From positions 1 through 64,000 of the forward strand of contig CAYUVK010000005.1 of assembly GCA_964448105.1 (NCBI GenBank): a stretch of 64,000 nucleotides of DNA, written 5' to 3'. The notes beneath the pieces are model-generated. The model did no database searches. It had not been told where the DNA came from and saw only the letters and a program-made list of their open reading frames with translations. The DNA is from CAVQBP01 sp964448105 (lineage in GTDB: Bacteria > Bacteroidota > Ignavibacteria > Ignavibacteriales > Ignavibacteriaceae). This document shows, piece by piece, positions 25,598 through 35,134 of the stretch. How positions within the stretch are numbered: the first letter of the stretch is position 1; the number at the start of each line of letters is the position of its first letter. The translations under genes were made by a program, and so were the position numbers.

Positions 25598-28500
25598 GTG
25601 GAAAGAAAAAAAGTAACTATCGATGGAAACGAAGCGGCAGCGTATGTTGCCTTTCATACTAACGAAGTAATCGCAATTTATCCTATTACACCATCATCAA
25701 ACATGGGAGAATGGTGTGATGCCTGGTCTGCGCAAAATAAAAAGAATATTTGGAGTGAAACTCCTTCGGTAAGTGAACTTCAGAGTGAAGGTGGTGCTTC
25801 AGGAAGTGTTCACGGCGCTTTACAAACCGGCGCTTTAACTACTACATTTACTGCTTCACAGGGTCTTCTCTTAATGATTCCTAACATGTATAAAATAGCT
25901 GGAGAATTAACTTCTACTGTTTTTCACGTTTCAGCAAGATCTGTAGCTGCACAAGCATTATCAATATTTGGAGATCATACAGATGTAATGGCTACACGAT
26001 CTACAGGTTTTGGATTGATTTCCTCAAATTCAGTGCAGGAAGTAATGGATTTTGCATTAATTGCTCAAGCATCAACGCTCGAATCAAGAATTCCTTTTGT
26101 TCATTTTTTTGATGGTTTTAGAACATCTCATGAGGTAATGAAGATTGAACAGCTTTCAATTGAAGATATGAAAGCTATGATTGATGATGAATTGGTAATA
26201 GCACATCGTAATAGAGCTTTATCTCCGGATCATCCTGTTGTAAGGGGAACAGCACAAAATCCGGATGTTTTCTTCCAGGGAAGGGAAACCGTTAATACTT
26301 TTTATATAAAAGCTCCGGATATTGTCCAAATGCAGATGGATAAATTTGCAAAGTTAGTTGGACGTCAATATCATTTATTTGATTATGTCGGAGCTCCCGA
26401 TGCAGAAAGAATTGTTGTTATGATGGGGTCAGGAGCTGATACTGCAGAAGAAACCGTTAAATATTTGGAAAGTAAAGAAGAAAAAGTCGGGCTATTAAAA
26501 GTAAGACTGTACAGGCCTTTTTCAATTGATCATTTCATAAATGCTCTTCCAAAAACAACCAAAGTAATTTCTGTTTTAGATAGAACAAAAGAGCCTGGTG
26601 CTCCCGGCGAACCTCTTTATCTTGATGTTGTCAATTCTATTTCAGAAAAACATATAAGCGGCGAATTACCTTTCAGCTATCCTAAAATAGTTGGTGGTCG
26701 CTATGGACTTTCTTCAAAAGAATTTACACCCGCAATGGTTAAAAGTATTTTCGATGATGCTAAAAATGAAAAGCCTAAAAATCATTTTACATCGGGTATT
26801 AAAGATGATGTTACAAATACAAGTATAGATTACAATGAACAATTTTCGGTTGAAGATAAAGAAACATTCAGGGGCAAGTTTTATGGATTAGGTGCTGATG
26901 GTACGGTGGGTGCAAATAAAAATTCAATCAAGATTATTGGTGAAGGCACCGATAATTTTGCACAAGGTTATTTTGTTTACGATTCTAAAAAATCCGGTTC
27001 AACTACAGTATCGCATCTTCGTTTTGGTCCCAAACCTATAAAATCCAGCTATTTAATAAATAAAGCTAATTTTATTGCATGTCATCAGCAGGTATTTCTG
27101 GAAAAAATGGATATGCTTGAAGAAGCTGTGGAAGGTGCTACTTTCCTGTTGAATACTCAAGTTCCTCCAAGTGAAGCCTGGGATTCACTGCCGGAAAAAG
27201 TTCAAAAAGATCTTATTGATAAAAAGATGAAATTATATGTAATTGATGCGTATAAAGTTGCCGGCGAAACAGGAATGGGTGTAAGGATCAATACAATTAT
27301 GCAGACATGCTTTTTTGCAATTTCAAATATCTTCCCCAAAGATGAAGCAATTGCAATGATTAAAAACTCAATAAAGAAAACATATGGAGCTAAGGGTGAT
27401 AAAATAGTCCAAATGAATTTTAGTGCAGTTGATCAAACTCTTGAAAATCTGCATGAAGTAAAGGTTCCGGGAACTGTAACAAGCAAAAAGAAATTACAGC
27501 CTGCGGTTATAGGAGATAATATCCCTGAATTTGTGCAGGAAGTTACTGCCCAAATTATTGGAGGACATGGAGATAAAATTCCTGTAAGCAAAATGCCGAT
27601 TGACGGAACTTTCCCGGTTGGTACAGCAGCTTATGAAAAAAGGAATATTGCTCTTGAAGTTCCTGTTTGGGATGAAGAAGTATGTATTCAATGTAACAAG
27701 TGCGTTATAGTCTGTCCCCATGCAACAATTAGGGCAAAAGTTTTTGATGAAAAAGAATTAAAGGATGCTCCTTCAACATTTAAATTTACAAAGTATAGAG
27801 CAAAAGATTACGGTGAAGGAATGATGTATTCACTCCAAGTTGCTGTTGAGGATTGTACAGGCTGTGGAATTTGTGTAGATATTTGTCCGGCAAAAAATAA
27901 AAAAGAAACTAGGCTCAAAGCTATAAATATGCATGATCAAATTCAGCTTCGTGAACAGGAAAGCAAAAATTGGGATTACTTCTTAACTATACCAGAACTT
28001 GATAGAACAAAAGTAAGTGTGACAAAAGTAAAAGATTCCCAGTATTTACAGCCGTTATTTGAATTTTCCGGTGCATGTTCAGGTTGCGGTGAAACTCCAT
28101 ATGTAAAATTAGTAAGCCAGTTATTCGGAGATAGAGCAATTGTAGCAAATGCCACAGGTTGTTCTTCAATTTATGGTGGAAATCTTCCCACAACTCCCTG
28201 GTCTATGAATAAAGATGGAAGAGGTCCAGCATGGTCAAATTCATTGTTTGAAGATAATGCTGAATTCGGATTCGGTTTCAGATTGGCAATAGATAAACAT
28301 AATCTCCAAGCAAAAAATCTTTTGAAGAAACTTGCTAATGAAATAGGACAGGATTTGGTTGATGATTTAGTTAACGTCGATCAAAAAGATGAAGCAGGTA
28401 TTTATGAGCAAAGACAAAGGGTTGAAGCATTAAATAAAAAATTAAATGAATTAATTAGTGCAAATGGAAAAGAAAATTTAAATGATATAAAACATTTATT

Positions 28501-29191
28501 AAGCCTTTCGGACTATTTAGTAAAGAAATCAGTTTGGATTATGGGTGGTGATGGATGGGCTTATGATATAGGTTATGGCGGTTTAGATCATGTTCTTGCT
28601 TCAGGCAGAAATGTAAATGTTTTAGTCCTGGATACGGAAGTCTATTCAAATACTGGTGGTCAGATGTCAAAAGCAACTCCGCGCGGAGCTGTTGCTAAAT
28701 TTGCTGCTGCTGGAAAACCGCTTGCGAAAAAGGATCTTGGTTTGATGGCAATGTCTTATGGAAACGTTTATGTTGCTAAAGTCGCTATGGGTTCTAATGA
28801 TACACAGACTCTCAGGGCATTTCTCGAAGCTGAAGCTTACGAAGGTCCATCCCTTATTATTGCATACAGTCATTGCATTGCCCATGGAATAGATATGGGA
28901 ACCGGGATGCAAAACCAAAAAGCCGCTGTTGATTCAGGCTATTGGCAGTTATATCGTTACAATCCTGACTTGAATAAAGAAGGTAAAAATCCATTTAAGC
29001 TTGAATCAAAAGGATTAAAAATCCCGCTCAAAGATTATGCATATATGGAAACACGGTATAAAATGTTGACTAAAACTCATCCAGAACGTGCTGAAAAATT
29101 ACTTGAAGAAGCTCAAAAAGATGTAGTAGATAAGTGGAAAACTTATGAAGGATTAAATGCTAATAATCCGAATGAAGCAAAATCAAATTAA
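25598..29191 (+). CDS. Pyruvate:ferredoxin (flavodoxin) oxidoreductase, single-chain
   Basis: This 1197-residue enzyme converts pyruvate and CoA to acetyl-CoA and CO2 with reduction of ferredoxin, or the reverse for carbon fixation. All domains are fused: the TPP pyrimidine domain with YPITPSSNMGEWCD, the CoA and gamma domains, a two-cluster ferredoxin domain with CIQCNKCVIVCP (about 696-707) and CTGCGICVDICP (about 752), and the TPP diphosphate domain starting at CSGCGETPYVKL with ATGCSSIYGGNLP. Length and order match the NifJ/PFOR family. Start is GTG with AAGGG upstream. The neighbours are a peroxiredoxin and a DHOD-like protein, plausibly oxygen protection and electron handling. Confidence 0.97.
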   Translation: MERKKVTIDGNEAAAYVAFHTNEVIAIYPITPSSNMGEWCDAWSAQNKKNIWSETPSVSELQSEGGASGSVHGALQTGALTTTFTASQGLLLMIPNMYKIAGELTSTVFHVSARSVAAQALSIFGDHTDVMATRSTGFGLISSNSVQEVMDFALIAQASTLESRIPFVHFFDGFRTSHEVMKIEQLSIEDMKAMIDDELVIAHRNRALSPDHPVVRGTAQNPDVFFQGRETVNTFYIKAPDIVQMQMDKFAKLVGRQYHLFDYVGAPDAERIVVMMGSGADTAEETVKYLESKEEKVGLLKVRLYRPFSIDHFINALPKTTKVISVLDRTKEPGAPGEPLYLDVVNSISEKHISGELPFSYPKIVGGRYGLSSKEFTPAMVKSIFDDAKNEKPKNHFTSGIKDDVTNTSIDYNEQFSVEDKETFRGKFYGLGADGTVGANKNSIKIIGEGTDNFAQGYFVYDSKKSGSTTVSHLRFGPKPIKSSYLINKANFIACHQQVFLEKMDMLEEAVEGATFLLNTQVPPSEAWDSLPEKVQKDLIDKKMKLYVIDAYKVAGETGMGVRINTIMQTCFFAISNIFPKDEAIAMIKNSIKKTYGAKGDKIVQMNFSAVDQTLENLHEVKVPGTVTSKKKLQPAVIGDNIPEFVQEVTAQIIGGHGDKIPVSKMPIDGTFPVGTAAYEKRNIALEVPVWDEEVCIQCNKCVIVCPHATIRAKVFDEKELKDAPSTFKFTKYRAKDYGEGMMYSLQVAVEDCTGCGICVDICPAKNKKETRLKAINMHDQIQLREQESKNWDYFLTIPELDRTKVSVTKVKDSQYLQPLFEFSGACSGCGETPYVKLVSQLFGDRAIVANATGCSSIYGGNLPTTPWSMNKDGRGPAWSNSLFEDNAEFGFGFRLAIDKHNLQAKNLLKKLANEIGQDLVDDLVNVDQKDEAGIYEQRQRVEALNKKLNELISANGKENLNDIKHLLSLSDYLVKKSVWIMGGDGWAYDIGYGGLDHVLASGRNVNVLVLDTEVYSNTGGQMSKATPRGAVAKFAAAGKPLAKKDLGLMAMSYGNVYVAKVAMGSNDTQTLRAFLEAEAYEGPSLIIAYSHCIAHGIDMGTGMQNQKAAVDSGYWQLYRYNPDLNKEGKNPFKLESKGLKIPLKDYAYMETRYKMLTKTHPERAEKLLEEAQKDVVDKWKTYEGLNANNPNEAKSN

Positions 29192-29264
29192 AATATGATT
29201 ATAGTTGCCTTATTGTAAAAAGATAATGCAACACCTTTAATGATTTAAAAAGAGGGCAAAAGAA

Positions 29265-29927
29265 ATGAATGAAAATAACGGAATTAAAACTGGAATACCG
29301 TTAATCGGTGAGAAATTTCCCGAATTAACGGTACAAACAACCAGGGGTGTAATAAATATTCCAAATGATTTTAAAGATAAATGGATAGTACTTTTTAGTC
29401 ATCCTGCTGATTTTACACCGGTTTGTACAACAGAGTTTGTGGCTTTTGCAAAAAGAAATAATAAGTTCAAACAGCTTAATGCCGAACTTATCGGATTATC
29501 AATCGATCAGGTCTTTTCTCATATTAAATGGATTGAATGGATAAAAGAGAAATTAAATGTTGATATTCCTTTTCCGGTTATTGCCGATCATACCGGGAAA
29601 GTTGCGGCTAGATTAGGTATGATTCATCCTAGTAAAGATACCAATACAGTTAGAGCAGTATTCATAATAGATCCGAAAGGCATAATCCGTCTTATGATTT
29701 ACTATCCTCCGGAAGTTGGACGACAAGTTGATGAAATTTTAAGAGCTTTAAATGCTTTGCAAATATCCGATGCAAAGAGAGTTGCGATTCCTGAAAATTG
29801 GCCGAATAATGAATTGATCGGCGATAAAGTTATTAATCCGCCACCGAAAGATGTTGTCGGTGCAGAAGAAAGACTGAAAAAAGAAGAAGGTTACGATTGG
29901 TGGTTTACTTTTAAAAATTTGAATTAA
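29265..29927 (+). CDS. 1-Cys peroxiredoxin (Prx6 type)
   Basis: A 220-residue peroxidase that reduces hydrogen peroxide and organic peroxides. The peroxidatic Cys54 lies in HPADFTPVCTTEF, and RAVFIIDPKGIIRLMIYYPPEVGR is the Prx6-type continuation. The long C-terminal domain (PENWPNNELIGDKVINPPP) is characteristic. Cys54 is the only cysteine, so it must be recycled by an external thiol rather than by an internal resolving cysteine. It lies 73 bases after the pyruvate oxidoreductase gene, suggesting protection of that oxygen-sensitive enzyme. Confidence 0.93.
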   Translation: MNENNGIKTGIPLIGEKFPELTVQTTRGVINIPNDFKDKWIVLFSHPADFTPVCTTEFVAFAKRNNKFKQLNAELIGLSIDQVFSHIKWIEWIKEKLNVDIPFPVIADHTGKVAARLGMIHPSKDTNTVRAVFIIDPKGIIRLMIYYPPEVGRQVDEILRALNALQISDAKRVAIPENWPNNELIGDKVINPPPKDVVGAEERLKKEEGYDWWFTFKNLN

Positions 29928-30037
29928 AAAACATATTCGGATAATATTTTTTATAGATTTAGAAGGAGTTTGAGTAAATAGATAAATGATTGAATGACCA
30001 GGGTTCACTAAAGTTTCACCTGGCGGTTTGGATTTGT

Positions 30038-30066
30038 TCTTGAACTTGAACTTACTCTTGAACTTT
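30038..30066. repeat. CTTGAA-type short-period repeat, copy 2
   Basis: The string CTTGAACTTGAACTT (30039-30053) is followed by ACTCTTGAACTTT (30054-30066), the same words as at 16624-16652 and 54593-54607. It lies between the peroxiredoxin and the DHOD-like gene, close to the start of the latter. Confidence 0.5.
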
Positions 30067-30092
30067 TATAATTATAATTATAGGAAAACATT

Positions 30093-31082
30093 ATGGACCT
30101 CACAACACAATATCTGGGTTTAAACTTAAAGAATCCAATAGTTCCTTCGGCGGGACCTCTTACAGATAAAGTTGATAAAATTAAATCTTTAGAAGATGCT
30201 GGTGCTGCTGCAGTTGTTTTATATTCATTGTTTGAAGAAGAAATCGAACATGACCAGCTTGAACTTTATCATCACACAACATATACACAGGAACGTTATT
30301 CTGAAAGTGTTGATTTTTTCCCTGAGCCATTTGTATATAAAACAGGACCCGAGGAATATTTAAATCATATTAGTAAAACCAAAGCAGCAGTTGATATTCC
30401 TGTAATTGCAAGTTTGAACGGTAAATCTCTTGGCGGTTGGATTGAGTATGCAAAAAAGATTGAGCAAGCCGGAGCTGATGCTCTTGAATTAAATATTTAT
30501 ATGCTGGCAACTGATCCGAATAAACCTTCAAACGAAATTGAAAAACTATATATCGATATAGTTAAGGAAGTAAAATTAAACGTTAATATTCCTATAGCTA
30601 TTAAGATGCATCCGTTCTTTAGTTCTGTTTCACACATGGCAGAAGAATTTGTTAATGTCGGAGCGGACGGTTTGGTTTTATTCAACCGCTTTTACCAGCC
30701 TGATATTGACCTTGAAAAATTGGAAGTTGTTCCTACTGTTCTCTTAAGTACTCCAATGGACATGCGGCTGCCTTTGAGATGGATAGGTATTTTATACGGA
30801 AAAATCAAAGCTGATTTAGCTGCCACTAGTGGTATTTCAAATGAAAAAGATGTTTTAAAAATGATAATGGCTGGAGCTAACGTTGTACAAATGCTTTCAT
30901 CTTTGCTGAAGTTTGGAGCAAATCATATCACAGAAGTCTTAACTAACATGGTATACTGGATGGAAGTTAATGAATACGAATCTTTGGAACAGATGCGCGG
31001 AAGTATGAGTCACCAAAAAACATCTGATCCGTCCCAGTTTGAACGGGCAAACTATATGAAAATGCTTCATTCCTATAAATAA
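30093..31082 (+). CDS. Dihydroorotate-dehydrogenase-like FMN protein
   Basis: This 329-residue TIM barrel starts like class 1 DHOD/PreA proteins (TTQYLGLNLKNPIVPSAGPLT) and keeps the FMN-binding segments IPIAIKMHPFF, TSGISNEKDVLKMIMAGANVVQM. No iron-sulfur domain is attached. Proteins of this type are often found next to pyruvate:ferredoxin oxidoreductase genes in Bacteroidota and Chlorobi, and are not necessarily the pyrimidine enzyme. No pyr genes surround it. The substrate is therefore unknown; a role tied to ferredoxin or pyruvate metabolism is an inference from context. Confidence 0.83.
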   Translation: MDLTTQYLGLNLKNPIVPSAGPLTDKVDKIKSLEDAGAAAVVLYSLFEEEIEHDQLELYHHTTYTQERYSESVDFFPEPFVYKTGPEEYLNHISKTKAAVDIPVIASLNGKSLGGWIEYAKKIEQAGADALELNIYMLATDPNKPSNEIEKLYIDIVKEVKLNVNIPIAIKMHPFFSSVSHMAEEFVNVGADGLVLFNRFYQPDIDLEKLEVVPTVLLSTPMDMRLPLRWIGILYGKIKADLAATSGISNEKDVLKMIMAGANVVQMLSSLLKFGANHITEVLTNMVYWMEVNEYESLEQMRGSMSHQKTSDPSQFERANYMKMLHSYK

Positions 31083-31146
31083 AATTTCTTGTATATGAAG
31101 ATGATCCTGAGTTAGGTATAAGATAAAAATATAATATTAAATTTTG

Positions 31147-32607
31147 ATGAGTGAAACAGAAACCCTTTCCCAAAAATTCAATTTGGATTTTAATCTCCTT
31201 GATGAATTTTATGATATGTGCTTTATTATTTCAAGCGATTTTGAAATTTTAAATTATAATAAAGCATTTTCTAAAATAGCAAATATTGATGGGCACGAAA
31301 TAAAAGGAGAAAATTTTCTAAATTTAATTGATAATTTTTACATGGAAAAAATAAGTTCTTTTTTCGAGGAATGTAAAAAAGATGGTGAAAGTAAAAATTT
31401 TATTACTAAATTTAACATTTTAAACAAAAATTACGATATAGATTTATTTGTATCCCCTTCTGAAAAAGATACTTACGGGAAAAATAGAAATTTATTTGTT
31501 GTTGCAAGAGATATTACTGAAGCAAGAAAAAAAGAGTTAGATCTTTTAAGATTTTATAATGTTGCAGAAAAAACAATATTTCCATTAGTAATTACAAACC
31601 TTGAGGGAAATATAATTTATGTTAATCCTGCTTTCCTTACGGCAAGCGGATATTCAAAAGAAGAAGTGTTAGGAAAGAATCCCAATGTTTTTGGTAGCGG
31701 GCGACAATCAAAAAAATTCTGGAGAAAAATGTGGGATACTGTAAGAAGCGGAAAAGTATGGGTTGGTGAAGTTGAAAATAAAAGAAAAAACGGCGAACCT
31801 TATTATGCCCAATTAATGATTTCTCCTATTATTGATTATAATCACGAGGTAACAGGTTTTTTTGGTATACATAGGGATTTATCAGATAAAAAATTATTAG
31901 AAAAGCAGTTGATTCATACACAAAAAATGGAGAGTATCGGGACTCTTGCTGCAGGTGTTGCTCATGAAGTTGGAAATCCTTTGGCTTCTATTTCGGCATT
32001 GGTACAGGTTGTTCTAAGAACTACAGATGATCTTTTTGTAAAAGAAAAATTAGAATTAATTAAAGGTCAGGTTACAAGGATTTCAAAAATTATTAGAGAC
32101 CTTGTTGATTTTTCGAGGCCTTCAAATTACGAGCTAAAACTGACTGATATAAATCAAATACTCACTGAGTCTATCAATATAACCAGGGTAGGAAAAAAAG
32201 CTAAGGATATCGAGTTCGAAATCCATTTAAATGAGAAGATACCTTTACTGCCTCTTGTACCTGATCAAATAGAGCAGGTTTGTTTAAACATACTTCTTAA
32301 TGCTGTTGATGCAATTGTAGAAAAAGAAAATCATTATGGCGATAAGAAAATTATTGTTTATTTAGATATGGATGATGATTATATTACAATGAAATTTACC
32401 GATTCTGGAAAAGGAATGACGGACGAGGAATTAAGTAAAGTATTCGAACCTTTCTTTACAACTAAAAGAGAAGGTATCGGAACAGGACTCGGTCTTTGGA
32501 TAAGTTATGGAATTATTAAGAGTTTCGAAGGTGAAATTTCCGTCGAAAGTATACATGAAATAGGATCAACTTTTACAATTAAATTACCATTCAATAGAAA
32601 GATTTAA
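31147..32607 (+). CDS. PAS-domain sensor histidine kinase (soluble)
   Basis: A 486-residue cytoplasmic kinase without membrane helices. Two PAS domains cover about 15-125 (degenerate) and 135-250 (VITNLEGNIIYVNPAFLTASGYS, then IHRDLSDKK). The H-box is GVAHEVGNPLASISAL, the N-box LNILLNAVDAI, and the G-boxes DSGKGMTDEEL and GIGTGLGLWISYG. ATG 31147 is preferred to the TTG three bases before it. It overlaps in function with the NtrC-type regulator that begins one base after its stop, so the two form a cognate pair in the NtrB/NtrC style. The PAS ligand is unknown; redox or a small molecule is possible. Confidence 0.93.
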   Translation: MSETETLSQKFNLDFNLLDEFYDMCFIISSDFEILNYNKAFSKIANIDGHEIKGENFLNLIDNFYMEKISSFFEECKKDGESKNFITKFNILNKNYDIDLFVSPSEKDTYGKNRNLFVVARDITEARKKELDLLRFYNVAEKTIFPLVITNLEGNIIYVNPAFLTASGYSKEEVLGKNPNVFGSGRQSKKFWRKMWDTVRSGKVWVGEVENKRKNGEPYYAQLMISPIIDYNHEVTGFFGIHRDLSDKKLLEKQLIHTQKMESIGTLAAGVAHEVGNPLASISALVQVVLRTTDDLFVKEKLELIKGQVTRISKIIRDLVDFSRPSNYELKLTDINQILTESINITRVGKKAKDIEFEIHLNEKIPLLPLVPDQIEQVCLNILLNAVDAIVEKENHYGDKKIIVYLDMDDDYITMKFTDSGKGMTDEELSKVFEPFFTTKREGIGTGLGLWISYGIIKSFEGEISVESIHEIGSTFTIKLPFNRKI

Positions 32608-32608
32608 A

Positions 32609-33961
32609 ATGGCAGAAAAGATTTTAATTGTTGATGATGAAAAAATCATACGCGAATCCCTTTCTTATATTCTAAAAAAGGAAGGTTACGATGTTGAAGA
32701 AGCTGAAAATGGTCTGGCAGCTCATGAAATGCTTCTAAAAAACAGTTACGATCTAGTCGTTACGGATCTAGAGATGCCTGGCATAAAAGGGATTGAGCTG
32801 CTGGAAAAAATAATGCAGTTAAATATCCAAACATCGGTTATAATTATCACGGCTTTCGGTTCGCTTAATACTGCTATTTCTGCTTTAAGAAACGGTGCAA
32901 GCGATTATATCTTAAAACCCGTTGAGTTTGATGAAATTATTTTGAAGATCAAAAAATTATTTGAAATTAAAAACCTTTTGCTTGAAAACAGGATTTTAAG
33001 GAATGAAATACAGAGGCAGTATGATTTTGAAAATATTATTGGTAAAAGCCCTGCAATAAAAAAAATATATGAAATGATTCAGGCAGTTTCCGAAACTGAC
33101 AGCACTGTGTTGATAGTGGGAAAAAGCGGAACCGGCAAAGAATTAGTTGCACGTGCACTACACTATAACAGCGCGAGGAAGAATAAACCTTTTATAGCAT
33201 TCAACTGCGGGGCTATTGCAGAAAATCTTGTTGAGAGTGAATTATTTGGTCATAAAAAAGGCGCTTTTACGGGTGCGCTTTATGATAAAGAAGGTTTTGT
33301 AAAGGCAGCAGATAAAGGGACACTTTTCCTTGATGAAATAAGTGAGATGCCTTTGCAGCTTCAAGTAAAATTCCTACGCGTTCTTCAGGAGAAAGAATTT
33401 ACTCCAGTTGGTCAAACTTCAACAATTAAAGTTGATGTAAGAATTATAGCTTCAACTAATAGAGATTTAAAGGAAGAAATCAAAGCCGGCAATTTCCGTG
33501 AAGATCTATTCTACCGTTTAAATGTAATTGAAATTCAACTTCCTTCTTTAAAAGAGAGAGAAGAAGATATTCCTCTTCTTGCAGATCATTTCCTTGATAA
33601 GTATAGAAAAGAAATGAACAGGAATATAAAAGGCTTTGATACGGAAGCAATACATGCCCTAATCAGTCATGAATGGAAAGGTGAAATAAGGGAACTTGAA
33701 AATATTGTAGAACGGGCTGTTATCTTTTGCAAGAGAGATTTTATTTCTATAAATGATTTACCTGATACTTTCAGAGAAATAAAACTTTCCAAAGTAAATT
33801 CAACCGGTTCTTTAGAAAGTTCGGTTAGAAATTTTGAAAGGGAGTTTATTCTTAAAGTTCTGGAAAGTAATGAACACGATAAAGAGTCAACCGCAAAGCA
33901 GCTTCAGGTGGGACTTTCAACCTTATACAGGAAGCTAAAAGAGCTTGATATCAAAGCTTAA
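32609..33961 (+). CDS. NtrC-family sigma-54-dependent response regulator
   Basis: A 450-residue activator with a receiver domain (phospho-acceptor Asp53 in LVVTDLEMPG, Lys in YILKPVEF), an AAA+ domain (Walker A GKSGTGKE, sigma-54 contact loop GAFTGA at 218-223, Walker B GTLFLDEISEMP, arginine-finger region) and a Fis-type helix-turn-helix (ESTAKQLQVGLSTLYRKLK). All key residues are intact. It is translated with the kinase. Targets are unknown; the multihaem cytochrome genes downstream in the same orientation are attractive candidates. Confidence 0.95.
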   Translation: MAEKILIVDDEKIIRESLSYILKKEGYDVEEAENGLAAHEMLLKNSYDLVVTDLEMPGIKGIELLEKIMQLNIQTSVIIITAFGSLNTAISALRNGASDYILKPVEFDEIILKIKKLFEIKNLLLENRILRNEIQRQYDFENIIGKSPAIKKIYEMIQAVSETDSTVLIVGKSGTGKELVARALHYNSARKNKPFIAFNCGAIAENLVESELFGHKKGAFTGALYDKEGFVKAADKGTLFLDEISEMPLQLQVKFLRVLQEKEFTPVGQTSTIKVDVRIIASTNRDLKEEIKAGNFREDLFYRLNVIEIQLPSLKEREEDIPLLADHFLDKYRKEMNRNIKGFDTEAIHALISHEWKGEIRELENIVERAVIFCKRDFISINDLPDTFREIKLSKVNSTGSLESSVRNFEREFILKVLESNEHDKESTAKQLQVGLSTLYRKLKELDIKA

Positions 33962-34156
33962 AGGGAGTCTCTGCTTCTCAAATTATGTAATTGTTTGTCA
34001 CCAGCAAGAATAACTATTTTTTAGTCCTATTCTCAGATTTGAAAAAAATTAAAATTTTAACCTTTATTAGACTTCTTGGAAAAATATTTACGTTAAAAAT
34101 AAATTGGCACATAAATAGTAAAGAGAATTATACAATTTTATTCGAATAAGCGATAC

Positions 34157-34519
34157 ATGAAGAAAATAATATTATATAGTTCGGATTTTACTATGAGTTT
34201 CAGTCTTTTAATGTATTTAAAAGACAGGTACAACATTACTGTTAGTATGGATCATAATGATTTGCTAAAGATAGTAAAATGTACAAAATTTGATTTGGTG
34301 CTGCTGGATATGGAGCCTTCTGATAGGATGGAAAAATTGTGTGAAGAGATCAAAGCTGTAAATCCGACCATTCCGATTGTATTAATTTATGTTTATAAAA
34401 ATCAGAATAAAGAATTTGATATTAAGATAAGAAAATTCGCTGATTTTATATTCTATAAGCCTTTCGACCTCAACGAAGTAACAAAAGAGCTCTCAACTCT
34501 TACGGGAACATTCAACTAA
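34157..34519 (+). CDS. Orphan single-domain receiver-like protein, degenerate
   Basis: A 120-residue protein with receiver fold marks: a possible phospho-acceptor Asp in FDLVLLDMEPS and the conserved Lys in FYKPFDLNEV. The N-terminal acidic pair that binds magnesium is reduced to one Asp (YSSDF), so phosphorylation may be weak or absent. It may be a modulator of the kinase and NtrC pair upstream. A TTGGCAC word 46 bases before the start resembles the -24 part of a sigma-54 promoter, but its -12 part is poor. Confidence 0.7.
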   Translation: MKKIILYSSDFTMSFSLLMYLKDRYNITVSMDHNDLLKIVKCTKFDLVLLDMEPSDRMEKLCEEIKAVNPTIPIVLIYVYKNQNKEFDIKIRKFADFIFYKPFDLNEVTKELSTLTGTFN

Positions 34520-34842
34520 TTTTTACCTGTTACAATAAATTCGAATTTTAGAAATCCAATTTATTTTTATTCCTTGATTACAAAGATATAGGGTATAATT
34601 ATATAAAGTAATGAATAAGAAAGATAAAGTTAATGGATTCTTCTAAGCTCATAGCTAAACTCATTCCTTATAGGTTCTATTTCCTTATACCTCTATATCT
34701 TGATTTAAATCATTCAAAAGCGTTCAAATGATATTTAACTTTAAGCTTCTTATATATAAAAAACCCCAAAATTTTGTTTCCCATTGTTGAGAATTTGATG
34801 CGAATTCTATAAAATAATTCAACAAATAATAGATTTTTATGA

Positions 34843-34858
34843 CGGCATGCTCTTTGAA
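34843..34858 (+). promoter_or_regulatory. Weak candidate sigma-54 promoter
   Basis: CGGCATGCTCTTTGAA agrees with the TGGCAC-N5-TTGCA pattern at 9 of 12 scored positions, counting the G after the -24 box, and keeps GG at -24. The normally fixed GC at -12 is GA. It lies 62 bases before the small peptide gene and about 280 before the first cytochrome gene, downstream of a sigma-54 activator gene. The mismatch at -12 makes this a guess. Confidence 0.2.
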
Positions 34859-34919
34859 AAAGCAGAAAGACTTCAGTAAATATGGACAGAACATTAAAAA
34901 ATATTCTTAGGAAATTAAT

Positions 34920-34994
34920 ATGAAAAATTTATTGCTTTATTTATTGTTTATTTTTTCAATAGTAGTCCTTTACGGAATTGCTTTTTCTTTTTAA
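34920..34994 (+). CDS. Possible 24-residue membrane peptide
   Basis: ATG 34920 opens a frame of 24 codons encoding almost only hydrophobic residues after MKN (LLLYLLFIFSIVVLYGIAF), ending at TAA. An AGGAAAT string lies about nine bases upstream. It could be a one-helix accessory peptide or leader for the cytochrome genes, or chance in AT-rich DNA, since T-rich DNA readily encodes hydrophobic strings. Confidence 0.3.
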   Translation: MKNLLLYLLFIFSIVVLYGIAFSF

Positions 34995-35134
34995 TAATTT
35001 GAATAAGAAAATTAATTTACTTTGATAGATATAGATAAGAATTGGATACGGATCTTTTCTGAATCCTGCAGACAAACAAAAAATTTAAAATAGAACTTCG
35101 GTTAATTCTATAACAATATATTGTACTGATTATT

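Larger units (their letters stand above)
34520..35134. other. 615-base leader region before the cytochrome genes
   Basis: No long gene is present. It holds a possible 24-residue membrane peptide (34920-34994), a weak sigma-54-like site (34843-34858) and an imperfect inverted repeat around 34702-34735 (TAAATCATT with AATGATATTTA). The length suggests a regulatory leader for the cytochrome operon. Confidence 0.45.

Noticed and set aside
34104..34120. Sigma-54 promoter directly before the orphan receiver gene
   Set aside because: The -24 word TTGGCAC is perfect, but the -12 region reads TAGTA instead of TTGCA, so it is not listed as a feature.
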